Shown here in pieces: positions 26,318 through 34,733 of a stretch of DNA of 45,472 bases. Position 1 is the stretch's first letter; each line of letters begins with the position of its first letter. This DNA comes from Mycolicibacterium sp. (lineage in GTDB: Bacteria; Actinomycetota; Actinomycetes; Mycobacteriales; Mycobacteriaceae), in contig NZ_JAEMTA010000042.1 in assembly GCF_016462545.1 (NCBI RefSeq), forward strand, positions 1 to 45,472, read 5' to 3'. A model generated the notes under the pieces. The model was given only the letters and a program-made list of their open reading frames with translations. It did not search any database and had not been told where the DNA came from. The translations under genes were made by a program, and so were the position numbers.

Positions 26318-26637
26318 ACCTTCCGGACGGTCTCGTGAATGTCCCACGTGCCCGTCCAGCCCTTCGGAAACACCGTGACGCTGCCGACGCCGATCTCCGA
26401 GGCCTCGCCGCCGTCGGGGGTCACCGTCATCCGGCCTGCCACCAGGTAGATGACCTCGTTGGTCTCCAGTGTCCACCGTGACGGTCCGGGAGCGCACTGC
26501 CAGATGCCCGCGCTCGCGTCGCCGTCGACCCAGACCTCGAGACCGTGGGTCGCCATCGGCGCGCCGGTGGCCTCCTCCAGCGGACCCCAGTCCTCGAGTT
26601 CGACGTCTCCTGCATTGGGGAGCATGCTGGTGATCAC
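26302..26637 (-). CDS. Small cupin-domain protein
   Basis: 111 residues, a single cupin barrel of the Cupin_3 (DUF861) type: 'SAGIWQCAPGPSRWTLETNEVIYLVAGRMTVTP' and 'GVGSVTVFPKGWTGTWDIHETVRKVY'. These proteins resemble (S)-ureidoglycine aminohydrolase relatives but mostly lack known function. The GTG start overlaps the stop of the upstream FAD oxidase (GTGA); an ATG four codons later is an alternative. Probably accessory to the amine oxidase step. Confidence 0.87.
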   Translation of the reverse strand: MITSMLPNAGDVELEDWGPLEEATGAPMATHGLEVWVDGDASAGIWQCAPGPSRWTLETNEVIYLVAGRMTVTPDGGEASEIGVGSVTVFPKGWTGTWDIHETVRKVYSIF

Positions 26638-27836
26638 TGGTAGGCCCTTTCCGGGAACGGTAGTGAAATCGGTTCGGGGGCAACGCGGCTGTTGCCGTCG
26701 GCGTCGAAGCGGTCGAGGCCGAGGTCCGTCAGGTCGAGCCAGTCGCAGCGGCCCGTCGTCGTCAGATCAGCCGCCACCTGCGAGACCGCGGGGCCCCACA
26801 TCATGCCGTGACCGGCGGCGCTGGCGACGACGGTGCCGTCGACCGGGCCGTCGTCGGTGAGCAGCGGGCCGAGGATCGGCAGATGGTCCGGTGTGTAGTC
26901 GATGGTCGCCGCCCATGATCGTCGAAGGCCGAGGCCTCTGACGGCGGGGAACAGGTGCTCCATCCGGTCACGGGCCTTGCGGTAGTACAGGGTGTCGAAG
27001 TCGACGGCCGTGCCGGGCGCTTCGTCGGGGTTGCTCATACCCCACAGCACGCCACCGGCTTCGCCTGGCCGCCAATAGATTCCGGACATCACGTCGAAGA
27101 CCATCGGCAGCTCGTGGATGTCGACGTCGGACGGTGCGGCGGTGACGACCACCTGGTGGCGGGCGCCACCGGCGTGGATGCGGCCGCCTGCCGCGCCACC
27201 CACCGCGGCGAGTTTCGGCCCGCCGGTGAGCACGACCCGGTCGGTGTCGATGGGGCCGGCCGCGGTGTCGACTCCGACCACCCTGCCGCCCGTGGTCCGC
27301 AATCCGGTGAAGGCGCAGCGCTCCCGGACGTCGACCCCGTGCGCGACCAAGGCGGCGGTGTAGGCCAGCACGTTGCGGGGTGCATCGAGATAGCCGTCAC
27401 CCGGGGCGTAGGACGCGCCCATCGTGACGCCGGGGGCGAGGCCGGTGTGGCGTGCGTCGAGGTCGTCGCTGCTGAGCCATTCGACGTCCAGGCCCAGGCT
27501 CCGTTGCAGCGCGATGCGGGCATGTGCTTGCTGCACTTCGGCTTCCGTGAAGGCGGGCATGAGGTAACCCTGTGCGACGAAGCCGCAATCGAGCGGGAAG
27601 CGGTCACCGCTGGCGGCATAGAACTCCTGCGCCCGGAGGCCGAGCGTGATGGCGGGAGCGGTGCCGCCCTGCGCCCGGACCATGCCCGCCGCGCGGCTGC
27701 TGGCGCCGTCCCCGAGGGTGGCGGCCTCAAGGAGCACGACGTGCTCGACACCGGATTCGGCGAGCAGGACGGCGGTCCATGCGCCAACCGTGCCACCGCC
27801 GACCACCACCACGTCGGCACGAGCGGAACTAGTCAT
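26634..27836 (-). CDS. DAO-type FAD-dependent amine/amino-acid oxidase
   Basis: 400 residues from ATG 27836; an in-frame ATG at 27854 lies directly against operator 3 and would add six residues. The N-terminal GxGxxG motif is 'VVVVGGGTVGAWTAVLLAES'. The C-terminal part ('WAATIDYTPDHLPILGP' and 'VVASAAGHGMMWGPAVSQV') is typical of the sarcosine oxidase / dimethylglycine dehydrogenase / glycine oxidase group. It probably oxidises a secondary or tertiary amine, including possibly a product of the Rieske enzyme. It is transcribed with the cupin and divergently from the acyl-CoA dehydrogenase. Confidence 0.9.
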   Translation of the reverse strand: MTSSARADVVVVGGGTVGAWTAVLLAESGVEHVVLLEAATLGDGASSRAAGMVRAQGGTAPAITLGLRAQEFYAASGDRFPLDCGFVAQGYLMPAFTEAEVQQAHARIALQRSLGLDVEWLSSDDLDARHTGLAPGVTMGASYAPGDGYLDAPRNVLAYTAALVAHGVDVRERCAFTGLRTTGGRVVGVDTAAGPIDTDRVVLTGGPKLAAVGGAAGGRIHAGGARHQVVVTAAPSDVDIHELPMVFDVMSGIYWRPGEAGGVLWGMSNPDEAPGTAVDFDTLYYRKARDRMEHLFPAVRGLGLRRSWAATIDYTPDHLPILGPLLTDDGPVDGTVVASAAGHGMMWGPAVSQVAADLTTTGRCDWLDLTDLGLDRFDADGNSRVAPEPISLPFPERAYQ

Positions 27837-27855
27837 AGCACCAAACGCTGACATA

Positions 27856-27871
27856 GACTGAACGCTCAGTC
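27856..27871. promoter_or_regulatory. Predicted TetR operator 3 (GACTGA-ACGC-TCAGTC)
   Basis: Perfect inverted repeat identical in both arms to operator 1. A TAGACT hexamer (27854-27859) overlaps it and could be the -10 for the acyl-CoA dehydrogenase gene; no clear -35 is seen. It also abuts the FAD oxidase start region on the other strand, so it could control both. Confidence 0.75.
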
Positions 27872-27888
27872 AAGAGTAGGGAGCGCGG

Positions 27889-29061
27889 ATGTACGGGTTG
27901 ACGGAAGCGGATCGGCACCTCCAGGACCGTGCGCGCGAATTCGTCGATTCGCTGATTCCGCTGGAGGTCGAGGCTGAGCTCGCGGGCGGCATGCTGCCCA
28001 AGGAGGTGACCGCCGAACATCACTCCAGGGCAATCGAATTGGGTCTCTACGGCACCAACATGCCGACCTCGGTGGGCGGACCGGGATGTACCGCGTTGCA
28101 GCAGGTGCTGGTGCAGGAGCAATGTGGTCGGGCGACCAACGGGCTGGCCTGGGTGATGGCCACGCCGCCGCAATGGTGGGTCGACGTGGCGACCGAATAC
28201 CAGCGCGAGCGGTGGCTATTGCCCGCCGTCCGCGGCGAGAAGCACGAGGCATACGCCATCACCGAGGAGTTCGCCGGCTCCGACGTCTCCGCCCTGCAGA
28301 CCACCGCCCGCCGTGAGGGCGACGAGTACGTCGTGGACGGGGTCAAGTGGCACGTCACGTCGTACAACCTGGCCGACTACTGCTTCGTACAGGCGGTGCT
28401 GGTCGGCGGAGAGTTCTCCGGTGAGCACGTCCTGCTGATCGTGGATCTACCGTGGCCGGGTGTGGAAGTGGTTCGCACGCCGCACTATTCGCACCACATC
28501 GCCGATGAGCATCCGATCGTCTCCTTCACCGGTGTGCGGGTGCCGGTGGCAAATCTCGTCGGCGCCGAGGGCGAGGGAATGACCTTCACCCAGGACTGGT
28601 TCCGGTTCGAGCGGCTGATGGTCGCGGCCAGATGCGTTGGCGCCGCTCAGCGGTTGCTCGACGAGGTGACGACGTTTGCGCGGGATCGCGTCGTGGACGG
28701 CAAGCCGCTCGGGGAGCATCAACTGGTCGCGGGCATGCTCGCCGACAGCGCGACCGAACTCTTCGCGGCACGCACCATGCTGTACGAGGTGGCGCGTTCG
28801 ATCGACGACGGCGCCGACCGCAAGACGTTGCACGCGCAGGCGTCGATGGCGAAGCTGTATTGCTCCGAGATGGCGGGCCGCGCGGCCGATCGCAGCGTGC
28901 AGATCTTCGGCGGCCGCGGTTACATGCGGGAGAACGTCGCCGAACGGATGTACCGCGAACTGCGCGTCGAGCGGATCTGGGAGGGCGCCAGCGAGATTCA
29001 GCGGATCATCGTGGCACGCCAACTGATGAACCGGGGTCCGTCAGCGGTGTTGGGAGCGTGA
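27889..29061 (+). CDS. Acyl-CoA dehydrogenase
   Basis: 390 residues, full-length ACAD fold: N-terminal helices, the 'ITEEFAGSDVSALQTTA' FAD-binding loop, beta domain, and C-terminal helices with 'QIFGGRGYMRENVAERMYRE'. The catalytic base is present as E365 (IWEGASEIQR), in the medium/short-chain position. It would insert a double bond in an acyl-CoA, presumably the product of the ADP-forming synthetase of the same island; the electron acceptor ETF is elsewhere. ATG 27889 follows operator 3 by 17 bp. Confidence 0.93.
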   Translation: MYGLTEADRHLQDRAREFVDSLIPLEVEAELAGGMLPKEVTAEHHSRAIELGLYGTNMPTSVGGPGCTALQQVLVQEQCGRATNGLAWVMATPPQWWVDVATEYQRERWLLPAVRGEKHEAYAITEEFAGSDVSALQTTARREGDEYVVDGVKWHVTSYNLADYCFVQAVLVGGEFSGEHVLLIVDLPWPGVEVVRTPHYSHHIADEHPIVSFTGVRVPVANLVGAEGEGMTFTQDWFRFERLMVAARCVGAAQRLLDEVTTFARDRVVDGKPLGEHQLVAGMLADSATELFAARTMLYEVARSIDDGADRKTLHAQASMAKLYCSEMAGRAADRSVQIFGGRGYMRENVAERMYRELRVERIWEGASEIQRIIVARQLMNRGPSAVLGA

Positions 29062-29071
29062 CGCTCGGTCG

Positions 29072-29332
29072 TCAGCAGGGGTCGCCGGGCGGGGTGTAGT
29101 AGGGCACCCCTTCGACGGTGTAGCAGGGGATCTCGCCGTAGACGTACGGGGTGTCCGCCGAGGCGATGGCGACGCCCCGCGCCACGTCTCCGGCCACATC
29201 GGTGCAGCCGCCGACTGCTACGTGCCGACCACCGGCTCCCGCGCAGACGTCGGCCTGAGCCGCAGGTGCCACGGCGAACGGTAGGACCGCCATCGCCGTG
29301 GTCGTCAAGATGGCTGCTGCCAGCTTCTTCAT
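29072..29332 (-). CDS. Small secreted protein with four cysteines
   Basis: 86 residues. Signal peptide 1-27 ends in AQA (PFAVAPAAQA). The mature protein of about 59 residues has C30, C43, C70 and C86, enough for two disulfides, and a Tyr/Pro-rich tail (PCYTVEGVPYYTPPGDPC). The start at 29332 has AAAGGAAG 8-9 nt upstream; the longer open frame from 29407 lies inside the permease gene. I do not recognise a named family, though similar small Cys-bearing exported proteins are common in mycobacteria. It lies 16 bp after the permease stop and may be co-transcribed. Confidence 0.8.
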   Translation of the reverse strand: MKKLAAAILTTTAMAVLPFAVAPAAQADVCAGAGGRHVAVGGCTDVAGDVARGVAIASADTPYVYGEIPCYTVEGVPYYTPPGDPC

Positions 29333-29348
29333 CGCATACTTCCTTTTG

Positions 29349-30671
29349 CTAGCCCGACTCGCGGATATTATCGCGCCCGTCACCGTCTGGCGCGGGCAAT
29401 CCGCCAACTCGCTCGGAACGATCCTCGTCGGGCCTGGCCGATCGGAAGCCCAGCAGTCGCATGCCGTGGTAGATGATCAGGGCGGCGATCGACCCGAGCG
29501 CGATGCCCGTGAAGATCAACGATCCTGCCTGCCAGGTGAAGTCGGCGATCCCGATGATCAGCGGGATCGCGGCCGTCATCTGGTTGACGGGCAGGCTGAA
29601 GTCGACGTGGTTGGTCAGCCAGATGCGAACGCCGAGAATGCCGACGAGTCCGTACAGCACGATGGTCGCGCCGCCGAGCACGCCGGGCGGGATTGCGGAG
29701 ATGGCCGCGCCGACCTTCGGGCACATGGCGAGCACGATCGCCACGGCGGCGGCGATCCAGTACGCCGCCGTCGAGTACACGCGAGTCGCCGCCATGACGC
29801 CGATGTTCTCGGCGTAGGTCGTGGTGGCGGATCCGCCACCGAAGCCCGCGAGCGTCGTGGCGATTCCGTCCGCGGCGATCGCGCGCCCCATCACCGGGTC
29901 GGTGTCGGTATCGGTCATCTGGCCTACCGACTTCACGTGGCCGATGTTCTCGGCCACCAGGGCGATCACCGCGGGTAGGAACAGCGGGAGCACCGACAGG
30001 CTGAAGGTCGGAGTCTGGAACTCGGGCAGGCCGATCCACGGCGCCGCCGCGATGGCGGAGGTGTCGACGTCGCCGAGCGCCAGTGCCAGCAGATACCCGA
30101 TGACGACGGCCAGGAAGATGGCGAGGCGTCCGATGATGCCGCGGAAGAACGCCAGGATCGCGACGAGCAGGACCAGGGTGACGATGCCGACCACCGGGCC
30201 CTTCTCGAAGTTCGACTTGGCGGCGGGCGCGAGGTTGAAGCCGATCAGGGCGACGATGGCGCCGGTCACGACCGGCGGCAGCGTCGCGTCGAGCCAACGG
30301 GTTCCGACGAGGTGCACGACCCCGCCGATGACGATCAGCAACAGGCCGACGGCGACGAGGCCACCCAGCGCGCTGCCGGTCCCGTTCGATGCCACCGCGG
30401 CGGTGACCGGGGCGATGACCGAGAAGCTCGAGCCGAGATAGCTCGGCAGTCGGTTGCCGGTGATGATCAGGAAGAGGACGGTGCCGACACCGGAGAACAG
30501 CAGCGTGGTCGCCGGCGGAAATCCCGTCAGCACCGGCACCAGGAAGGTCGCGCCGAACATCGCCACGACGTGCTGGGCGCCTATCCCGATGGTGCGCGGC
30601 CAGCTCAGTCGCTCATCGGGGGCCACCACGTGCGCATCGGACGGTACGGGCTTCCAGGTCAGGGGAATCAC
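29349..30671 (-). CDS. Uracil/xanthine permease, NCS2 (NAT) family
   Basis: 440 residues with about 12-14 membrane segments. Family signatures: 'QHVVAMFGATFLVPVLTG' near the N-terminus, and 'GGGSATTTYAENIGVMAATRV', the NAT motif region with the conserved Glu. This imports a nucleobase, uracil more likely than xanthine given the TYAENIG form, by proton symport. GTG start at 30671. The cytosolic C-terminal tail is charged (RPDEDRSERVGG). Lies 25 bp after the APC permease stop, same strand. Confidence 0.92.
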   Translation of the reverse strand: MIPLTWKPVPSDAHVVAPDERLSWPRTIGIGAQHVVAMFGATFLVPVLTGFPPATTLLFSGVGTVLFLIITGNRLPSYLGSSFSVIAPVTAAVASNGTGSALGGLVAVGLLLIVIGGVVHLVGTRWLDATLPPVVTGAIVALIGFNLAPAAKSNFEKGPVVGIVTLVLLVAILAFFRGIIGRLAIFLAVVIGYLLALALGDVDTSAIAAAPWIGLPEFQTPTFSLSVLPLFLPAVIALVAENIGHVKSVGQMTDTDTDPVMGRAIAADGIATTLAGFGGGSATTTYAENIGVMAATRVYSTAAYWIAAAVAIVLAMCPKVGAAISAIPPGVLGGATIVLYGLVGILGVRIWLTNHVDFSLPVNQMTAAIPLIIGIADFTWQAGSLIFTGIALGSIAALIIYHGMRLLGFRSARPDEDRSERVGGLPAPDGDGRDNIRESG

Positions 30672-30696
30672 AGGTTGGACTACACACCATCGACGG

Positions 30697-31929
30697 TCAT
30701 CGCGCGAGTCGTCCGCGCCGCACCGCGTACAGGGCCGCGCCGACGAGCACCACCGCGGTACCGGTGAGCACGGACGTCACCGGGAGCGTGAACGCCAGGA
30801 CGAGGCAGCCGACGAGCCCCGCGATCGGAATGACCCTGGCGCCCAGCGTCATGGCCGATGCGTTGGCGATCGCGTAGTAGACCAGCACCGCGAACGACGA
30901 GAAGCCAATCGCGCCCCGCAGGTCGAGAACCGCAGCACCGACGGCGACGATCGCGCCGACGGCGAGCTCGGCCCGGTACGGCGTGTTGAAGCGAGGATGC
31001 ACGGCGGCCAGCGCACCGGGGAGGTGGCGATCGCGGGCCATCGCCAGCGCCGTCCGCGACACCCCGAGGATCAACGCGAGCAGCGAACCGAGTGCCGCAA
31101 CCGTCGCGCCGACCCGGACGAGCGGTGTCAGCCCGGGATGCCCGGCCGCCGTCATGGCCTCGGCCAGCGGAGCGGTGGCGGAAGCCATTGCGGCACTGCC
31201 CAATTGGCTGAGGACAGCGACGGCTACCGTGGCGTACACCACCAACACCAGGCCCAGTGCGATGCGGATCGCGCGTGGGATGGTGGTGGTTGGATCGCGG
31301 ACCTCCTCGCCCAGGGTGGCGATGCGCGCGTACCCCGCGAACGCGAAGAACGACAGCCCGGCCGCCTGGAGCACGCCCAGGACGCTGACGTCGTGCATCG
31401 CGAGGCGCGAGACGTCGGCCCCACCGGAGGAAGCGGTCACGGTGACCACCGCGGCGAGCACCGCCAGCACGACGGCGACGATGACCCGCGTCAGCCATGC
31501 CGACTTCTGCACGCCGACGGTGTTCACCGCGGTCAGGGCGACCACCGCCGCGACCGCCACCGCGTGGGCATGGTCCGGCCAGGCATAGACACCGACCGTC
31601 AGTGCCATCGCGGCACACGACGCGGTCTTGCCGACGACGAAACTCCATCCCGCGGTGTATCCCCAGAACGGGCCGAGGCGCTCCCGTCCGTACACGTAGG
31701 TCCCGCCGGACTGTGGGTACAGGACCGCGAGCCGGGCCGACGAGGTCGCATTGCAGTAGGCCACGATCGCGGCGAGCGCCAGTCCCGCGAGCAGAGCCGA
31801 CCCGGCGGCCGCCGCGGCCGGGGCCAGCGCGACGAAGATGCCCGCGCCGAGCATCGAGCCGAGTCCGATCGTGACGGCATCCGCCGTGCCGAGACTGCGT
31901 CGCAGCGTGGGCGGTTCTGGCGTGGCCAC
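30697..31929 (-). CDS. APC-family amino-acid permease
   Basis: 410 residues, about 12 membrane segments. The N-terminal 'AVTIGLGSMLGAGIFVALAP' is the APC substrate/sodium-site helix 1 motif, followed by 'YPQSGGTYVYGRERLGPFWGY' and 'FFAFAGYARIATLGEEVRDP' (helix 6). Substrate probably an amino acid or amine. ATG 31929 starts it. It precedes the NCS2 permease and follows the deacetylase on the same strand by 18 bp. Confidence 0.92.
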   Translation of the reverse strand: MATPEPPTLRRSLGTADAVTIGLGSMLGAGIFVALAPAAAAAGSALLAGLALAAIVAYCNATSSARLAVLYPQSGGTYVYGRERLGPFWGYTAGWSFVVGKTASCAAMALTVGVYAWPDHAHAVAVAAVVALTAVNTVGVQKSAWLTRVIVAVVLAVLAAVVTVTASSGGADVSRLAMHDVSVLGVLQAAGLSFFAFAGYARIATLGEEVRDPTTTIPRAIRIALGLVLVVYATVAVAVLSQLGSAAMASATAPLAEAMTAAGHPGLTPLVRVGATVAALGSLLALILGVSRTALAMARDRHLPGALAAVHPRFNTPYRAELAVGAIVAVGAAVLDLRGAIGFSSFAVLVYYAIANASAMTLGARVIPIAGLVGCLVLAFTLPVTSVLTGTAVVLVGAALYAVRRGRLAR

Positions 31930-31947
31930 GCCGACGATCGTAGAGAC

Positions 31948-32790
31948 CTAGTCTGGATACGCGGACGTCAGGCGGCTCGCCTCCGGCTTGAGGAAGACGT
32001 CGTTGAGGGTGACGGTGCGGAGCCTGCGGTCGTGGATGACGTCGATGAGCTGGTGGTAGACGCTCGTCACCGGCGGGTGGTTCAGGTGGCCGATGACCAC
32101 CGACTGCGGGACGTAGTACTTGTCGGCGTTGGCGACGATGTCCTGCGGCCGGAGGATCTGGTCGTCGCCCATGTTGCCGTTCCACAGCGTGGTCTCGGTG
32201 TAGCCGAGGTCGGCGGCGACCGACTGGACGAGGTCGTTGTAGGCGCCATACGGCGGTCGGTAGAACGGCGTCGCGTCCACGCCGAAGGTGTTGGCGATGA
32301 ACTGATCCGTGTGCCGCAGCTCGTCGGCGATACGGCTCCCGGTCAGTTTCGTCAGGTCCGGATGGATCCAGGTGTGATTGCCGAGCTGAATCTGGCCAGA
32401 CTCGACCAGGGGCAGGAGCAGTTCGCGGTTGTCCGTCCACGATGAGTACACGCCGGTGACGAACATCGTCAGGCGCAGGCCGGTGTCCTTCGCCAACTGG
32501 CAGTAGGCCCGCACCACCCCGGTATCGACGCCGTCGTCGAGGGTCAGCGACATCAGATCACCCGAGCCGGGCAGGGCGCTGAGTACCCCGCCGCCGGGAA
32601 GCAGCATCCGGGCCTGCGCCGGAGGTGGCGGCAGCAACTCGGGCCACGTGGGCGGGGGTGGTGGCCCAACCGGCGTCGGTGGAGCGGGCACCTGCGCGGC
32701 CTGGCTGGAGGCATCTGCGCCGCAGCGGACGAGGGCGATGCCGGCGGCCGATGCGACGACTCCCATGAGCACGTTGCGGCGGGACAGCAT
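31948..32790 (-). CDS. Exported polysaccharide deacetylase (CE4/NodB type)
   Basis: 280 residues from ATG 32790. The N-terminus MLSRRNVLMGVVASAAG is a Tat-like signal; an upstream GTG at 32823 would add 11 residues. A Pro-rich spacer (35-60) leads to the NodB domain: metal Asp pair D85/D86 (LTLDDG), H139 and H143 (NHTWIHPDL), and RPPYG (178-182). These residues are those needed for Zn-dependent removal of acetyl groups from peptidoglycan or another N-acetyl glycan. It acts outside the membrane. The TLDDG version is slightly unlike the common TFDDG. Confidence 0.88.
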   Translation of the reverse strand: MLSRRNVLMGVVASAAGIALVRCGADASSQAAQVPAPPTPVGPPPPPTWPELLPPPPAQARMLLPGGGVLSALPGSGDLMSLTLDDGVDTGVVRAYCQLAKDTGLRLTMFVTGVYSSWTDNRELLLPLVESGQIQLGNHTWIHPDLTKLTGSRIADELRHTDQFIANTFGVDATPFYRPPYGAYNDLVQSVAADLGYTETTLWNGNMGDDQILRPQDIVANADKYYVPQSVVIGHLNHPPVTSVYHQLIDVIHDRRLRTVTLNDVFLKPEASRLTSAYPD

Positions 32791-32929
32791 CGTCCCATCC
32801 GTCACTCTGGTCACGTCCGGCACGCTCAGCAGGGTAACTGCCGGACGACCAATAGACGGGGAAGCTGGGGCGACTGTCGAAAACTCGCTGCTGGGTGTTT
32901 GCGGTCAGGTGCCTGGGAGCCGGTGTCCG

Positions 32930-33199
32930 CTAGCGGTTGCGGATGACGTTGACGGCCAGGTAGCCGCCGTAGCCGAGCAGGCCCGCGAGGGCGAGCTTCC
33001 GGGTCTGCGGCAGCGCCACGCCGAGCCCCAGCGCCGTCTCGAGGCCGCCGTTGATCTTCAGGTAACGGTCGGTGTCCTTCGGGAACGCGGACTTGGTGAT
33101 GCCGACGAACAGATCCGGGCGGACGAAGTGTGCGACACCCGTCCCCGCCAAGGTCAGTCCAGCGAGCACGGGCACCTTCGAACTACTCTCCTGCGGCAC
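32930..33199 (-). CDS. Small DoxX-like membrane protein
   Basis: 89 residues, with hydrophobic segments near 10-25, 50-62 and 67-82. 'GTGVAHFVRPDLFVGITKSAFP' and 'INGGLETALGLGVALPQTRKLA' fit the DoxX-like superfamily. No defined role. It precedes a monooxygenase gene on the same strand, leaving a 17-bp gap. The 139 bp between it and the deacetylase start at 32790 show nothing I can name. Confidence 0.75.
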   Translation of the reverse strand: MPQESSSKVPVLAGLTLAGTGVAHFVRPDLFVGITKSAFPKDTDRYLKINGGLETALGLGVALPQTRKLALAGLLGYGGYLAVNVIRNR

Positions 33200-33216
33200 G
33201 TACCGATCCTCTCCGA

Positions 33217-34704
33217 TTACGCAATCTGATAGTCGTCCAATGGGAATTCCGAGGCTTCCTTGATGGCCGCCTCCGTCGACGACGGCCGCAGCAGAGTGGG
33301 TTCGCCTGCCGGGTTGAAGTAGTACGAGTTGGCGCTTCCGCAGTTGCCCGCGGTGAAGATCGAATCGCCGAGGAGGTCCGTCATCCGGTCCAGGAACGCC
33401 GTATTGGCCTCTTCGGTGACCTCGAACGTCGTGGCGCCGCGGCGCTTCACCTCGGAGAGCAGGCGGTCCATGAGCCGCATCTGGTACTCCATCGTGTTGA
33501 AGAAGTTCAACCCGAGGAACGCATACGGACTGGCCAGGCTCAGGTAGTTCGGGAAGTACGGCATCGACACACCCTGATAGGCCTGGAACCTGGTGTCACG
33601 CCACCACTTTCCGAGGTCGCGGCCGTCCCGTCCGATGACCTCGATCGCCGGGAAGTTGGCTTCCCAGAGATCGAAGCCGGTGGCGAGCACCAGGGTGTCG
33701 ATCGCGTTGCGGACGCCGTCCTTGCCCACGATGCCGTCGGCGTCGATGTGATCGATGCCCGCATCCTGCAGGTGCACATGGGCTTTGGTGAACGCGCGGT
33801 AGTAGCCGTTGGAGAACGTCGGTCGCTTGCAGCCGAAGTCGTAGTCGGGTGTCAGACGGCGACGCAGGTCCGGATCGCGGATCACCGCGAACCGGTGCAG
33901 CTTCGACAGGTCGGACGCCGAGATGTTGAACCTGCCGCGGAAGGTCTTGTAGTGCCGCACGCCGACGGAGACCATCACCTCGTAGATCGAGTCCGTCAAC
34001 CAGCGAAGAACGCGCTGAGTCAACGGGATTCGTGCGAACAGCCGCTTCGTGCGTTCGCCGAAGCGCAGGTCGATCTTCGGAACCACCCAGATGGGGGTGC
34101 GCTGATAGACGGTGAGATCGGCGGCCCGCTTGGCGAGCTCGGGGATCAGCTGCACCGCCGTGGCGCCGGTCCCGATCACCGCGATGCGGCGGCCGGTGGC
34201 GTCGAAGTCGTCCTCCCACTCGGTGGTGTGGATGACCTTGCCCTCGAAGTCGGCGATGCCCGGGATGTCGGGCACCTTCGGCTGGGACAGGAAGCCCGTC
34301 GCGGTGATGAGGTACCGGGCGCTCAGCGTTTCGCCGCCTGCCAGGGCGATCCGCCAGACGTGGGCGTCCTCGTCCCAGCGCGCGCCCTCGACCGTGGTGG
34401 TGAAGCGCATGTGCTTGCGGACGTCGTACTTGTCGGCGACGTCGTCGGCGTACTGCTTGATCTCCGGACCCGGGGTGAACAGTCGCGACCAGTTCGGGTT
34501 GGGCTCGAAGAAGTAGGAGTACGTCGTCGTCGGCACGTCCACGGCCAGGCCGGGGTAGTGGTTGACGTACCAGGTGCCGCCGAGGTCGTCCTCGCGGTCC
34601 AGGATGACGAAGTCGTCGAAGCCGAGCCGCTTGAGCTGGATGGCCGCGCCGATCCCTGCGAATCCGGCGCCGACGATGACCGCGTCCAGGTGCTCCGTAG
34701 TCAT
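33217..34704 (-). CDS. Flavin-containing / Baeyer-Villiger-type monooxygenase
   Basis: 495 residues. First Rossmann motif GAGFAG (12-17) for FAD, 'LGGTWYVNHYPGLAVD' typical of BVMOs, the fingerprint F-x-G-x3-H-x3-W ('FEGKVIHTTEW'), and a second motif GTGATA for NADPH. It inserts one oxygen atom into a ketone or related substrate. Mycobacteria carry many such enzymes (EthA/MymA relatives), so the substrate cannot be assigned. No adjacent dehydrogenase or hydrolase makes a clear pathway. Confidence 0.92.
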   Translation of the reverse strand: MTTEHLDAVIVGAGFAGIGAAIQLKRLGFDDFVILDREDDLGGTWYVNHYPGLAVDVPTTTYSYFFEPNPNWSRLFTPGPEIKQYADDVADKYDVRKHMRFTTTVEGARWDEDAHVWRIALAGGETLSARYLITATGFLSQPKVPDIPGIADFEGKVIHTTEWEDDFDATGRRIAVIGTGATAVQLIPELAKRAADLTVYQRTPIWVVPKIDLRFGERTKRLFARIPLTQRVLRWLTDSIYEVMVSVGVRHYKTFRGRFNISASDLSKLHRFAVIRDPDLRRRLTPDYDFGCKRPTFSNGYYRAFTKAHVHLQDAGIDHIDADGIVGKDGVRNAIDTLVLATGFDLWEANFPAIEVIGRDGRDLGKWWRDTRFQAYQGVSMPYFPNYLSLASPYAFLGLNFFNTMEYQMRLMDRLLSEVKRRGATTFEVTEEANTAFLDRMTDLLGDSIFTAGNCGSANSYYFNPAGEPTLLRPSSTEAAIKEASEFPLDDYQIA

Positions 34705-34733
34705 TCTGAAGACGGTACCTCAGGTCCGGGTAG

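Noticed and set aside
24929..26683. Minus-strand open frame of 584 codons over the acyl-CoA synthetase
   Set aside because: No recognisable domains; the plus strand has an intact CoA synthetase with active-site motifs.
30454..32445. Very long plus-strand open frame (663 codons) opposite the permease genes
   Set aside because: It is a high-GC antisense shadow: rich in Arg, Gly, His and Asp, no domain signature, and it lies over well-supported transporter and deacetylase genes.
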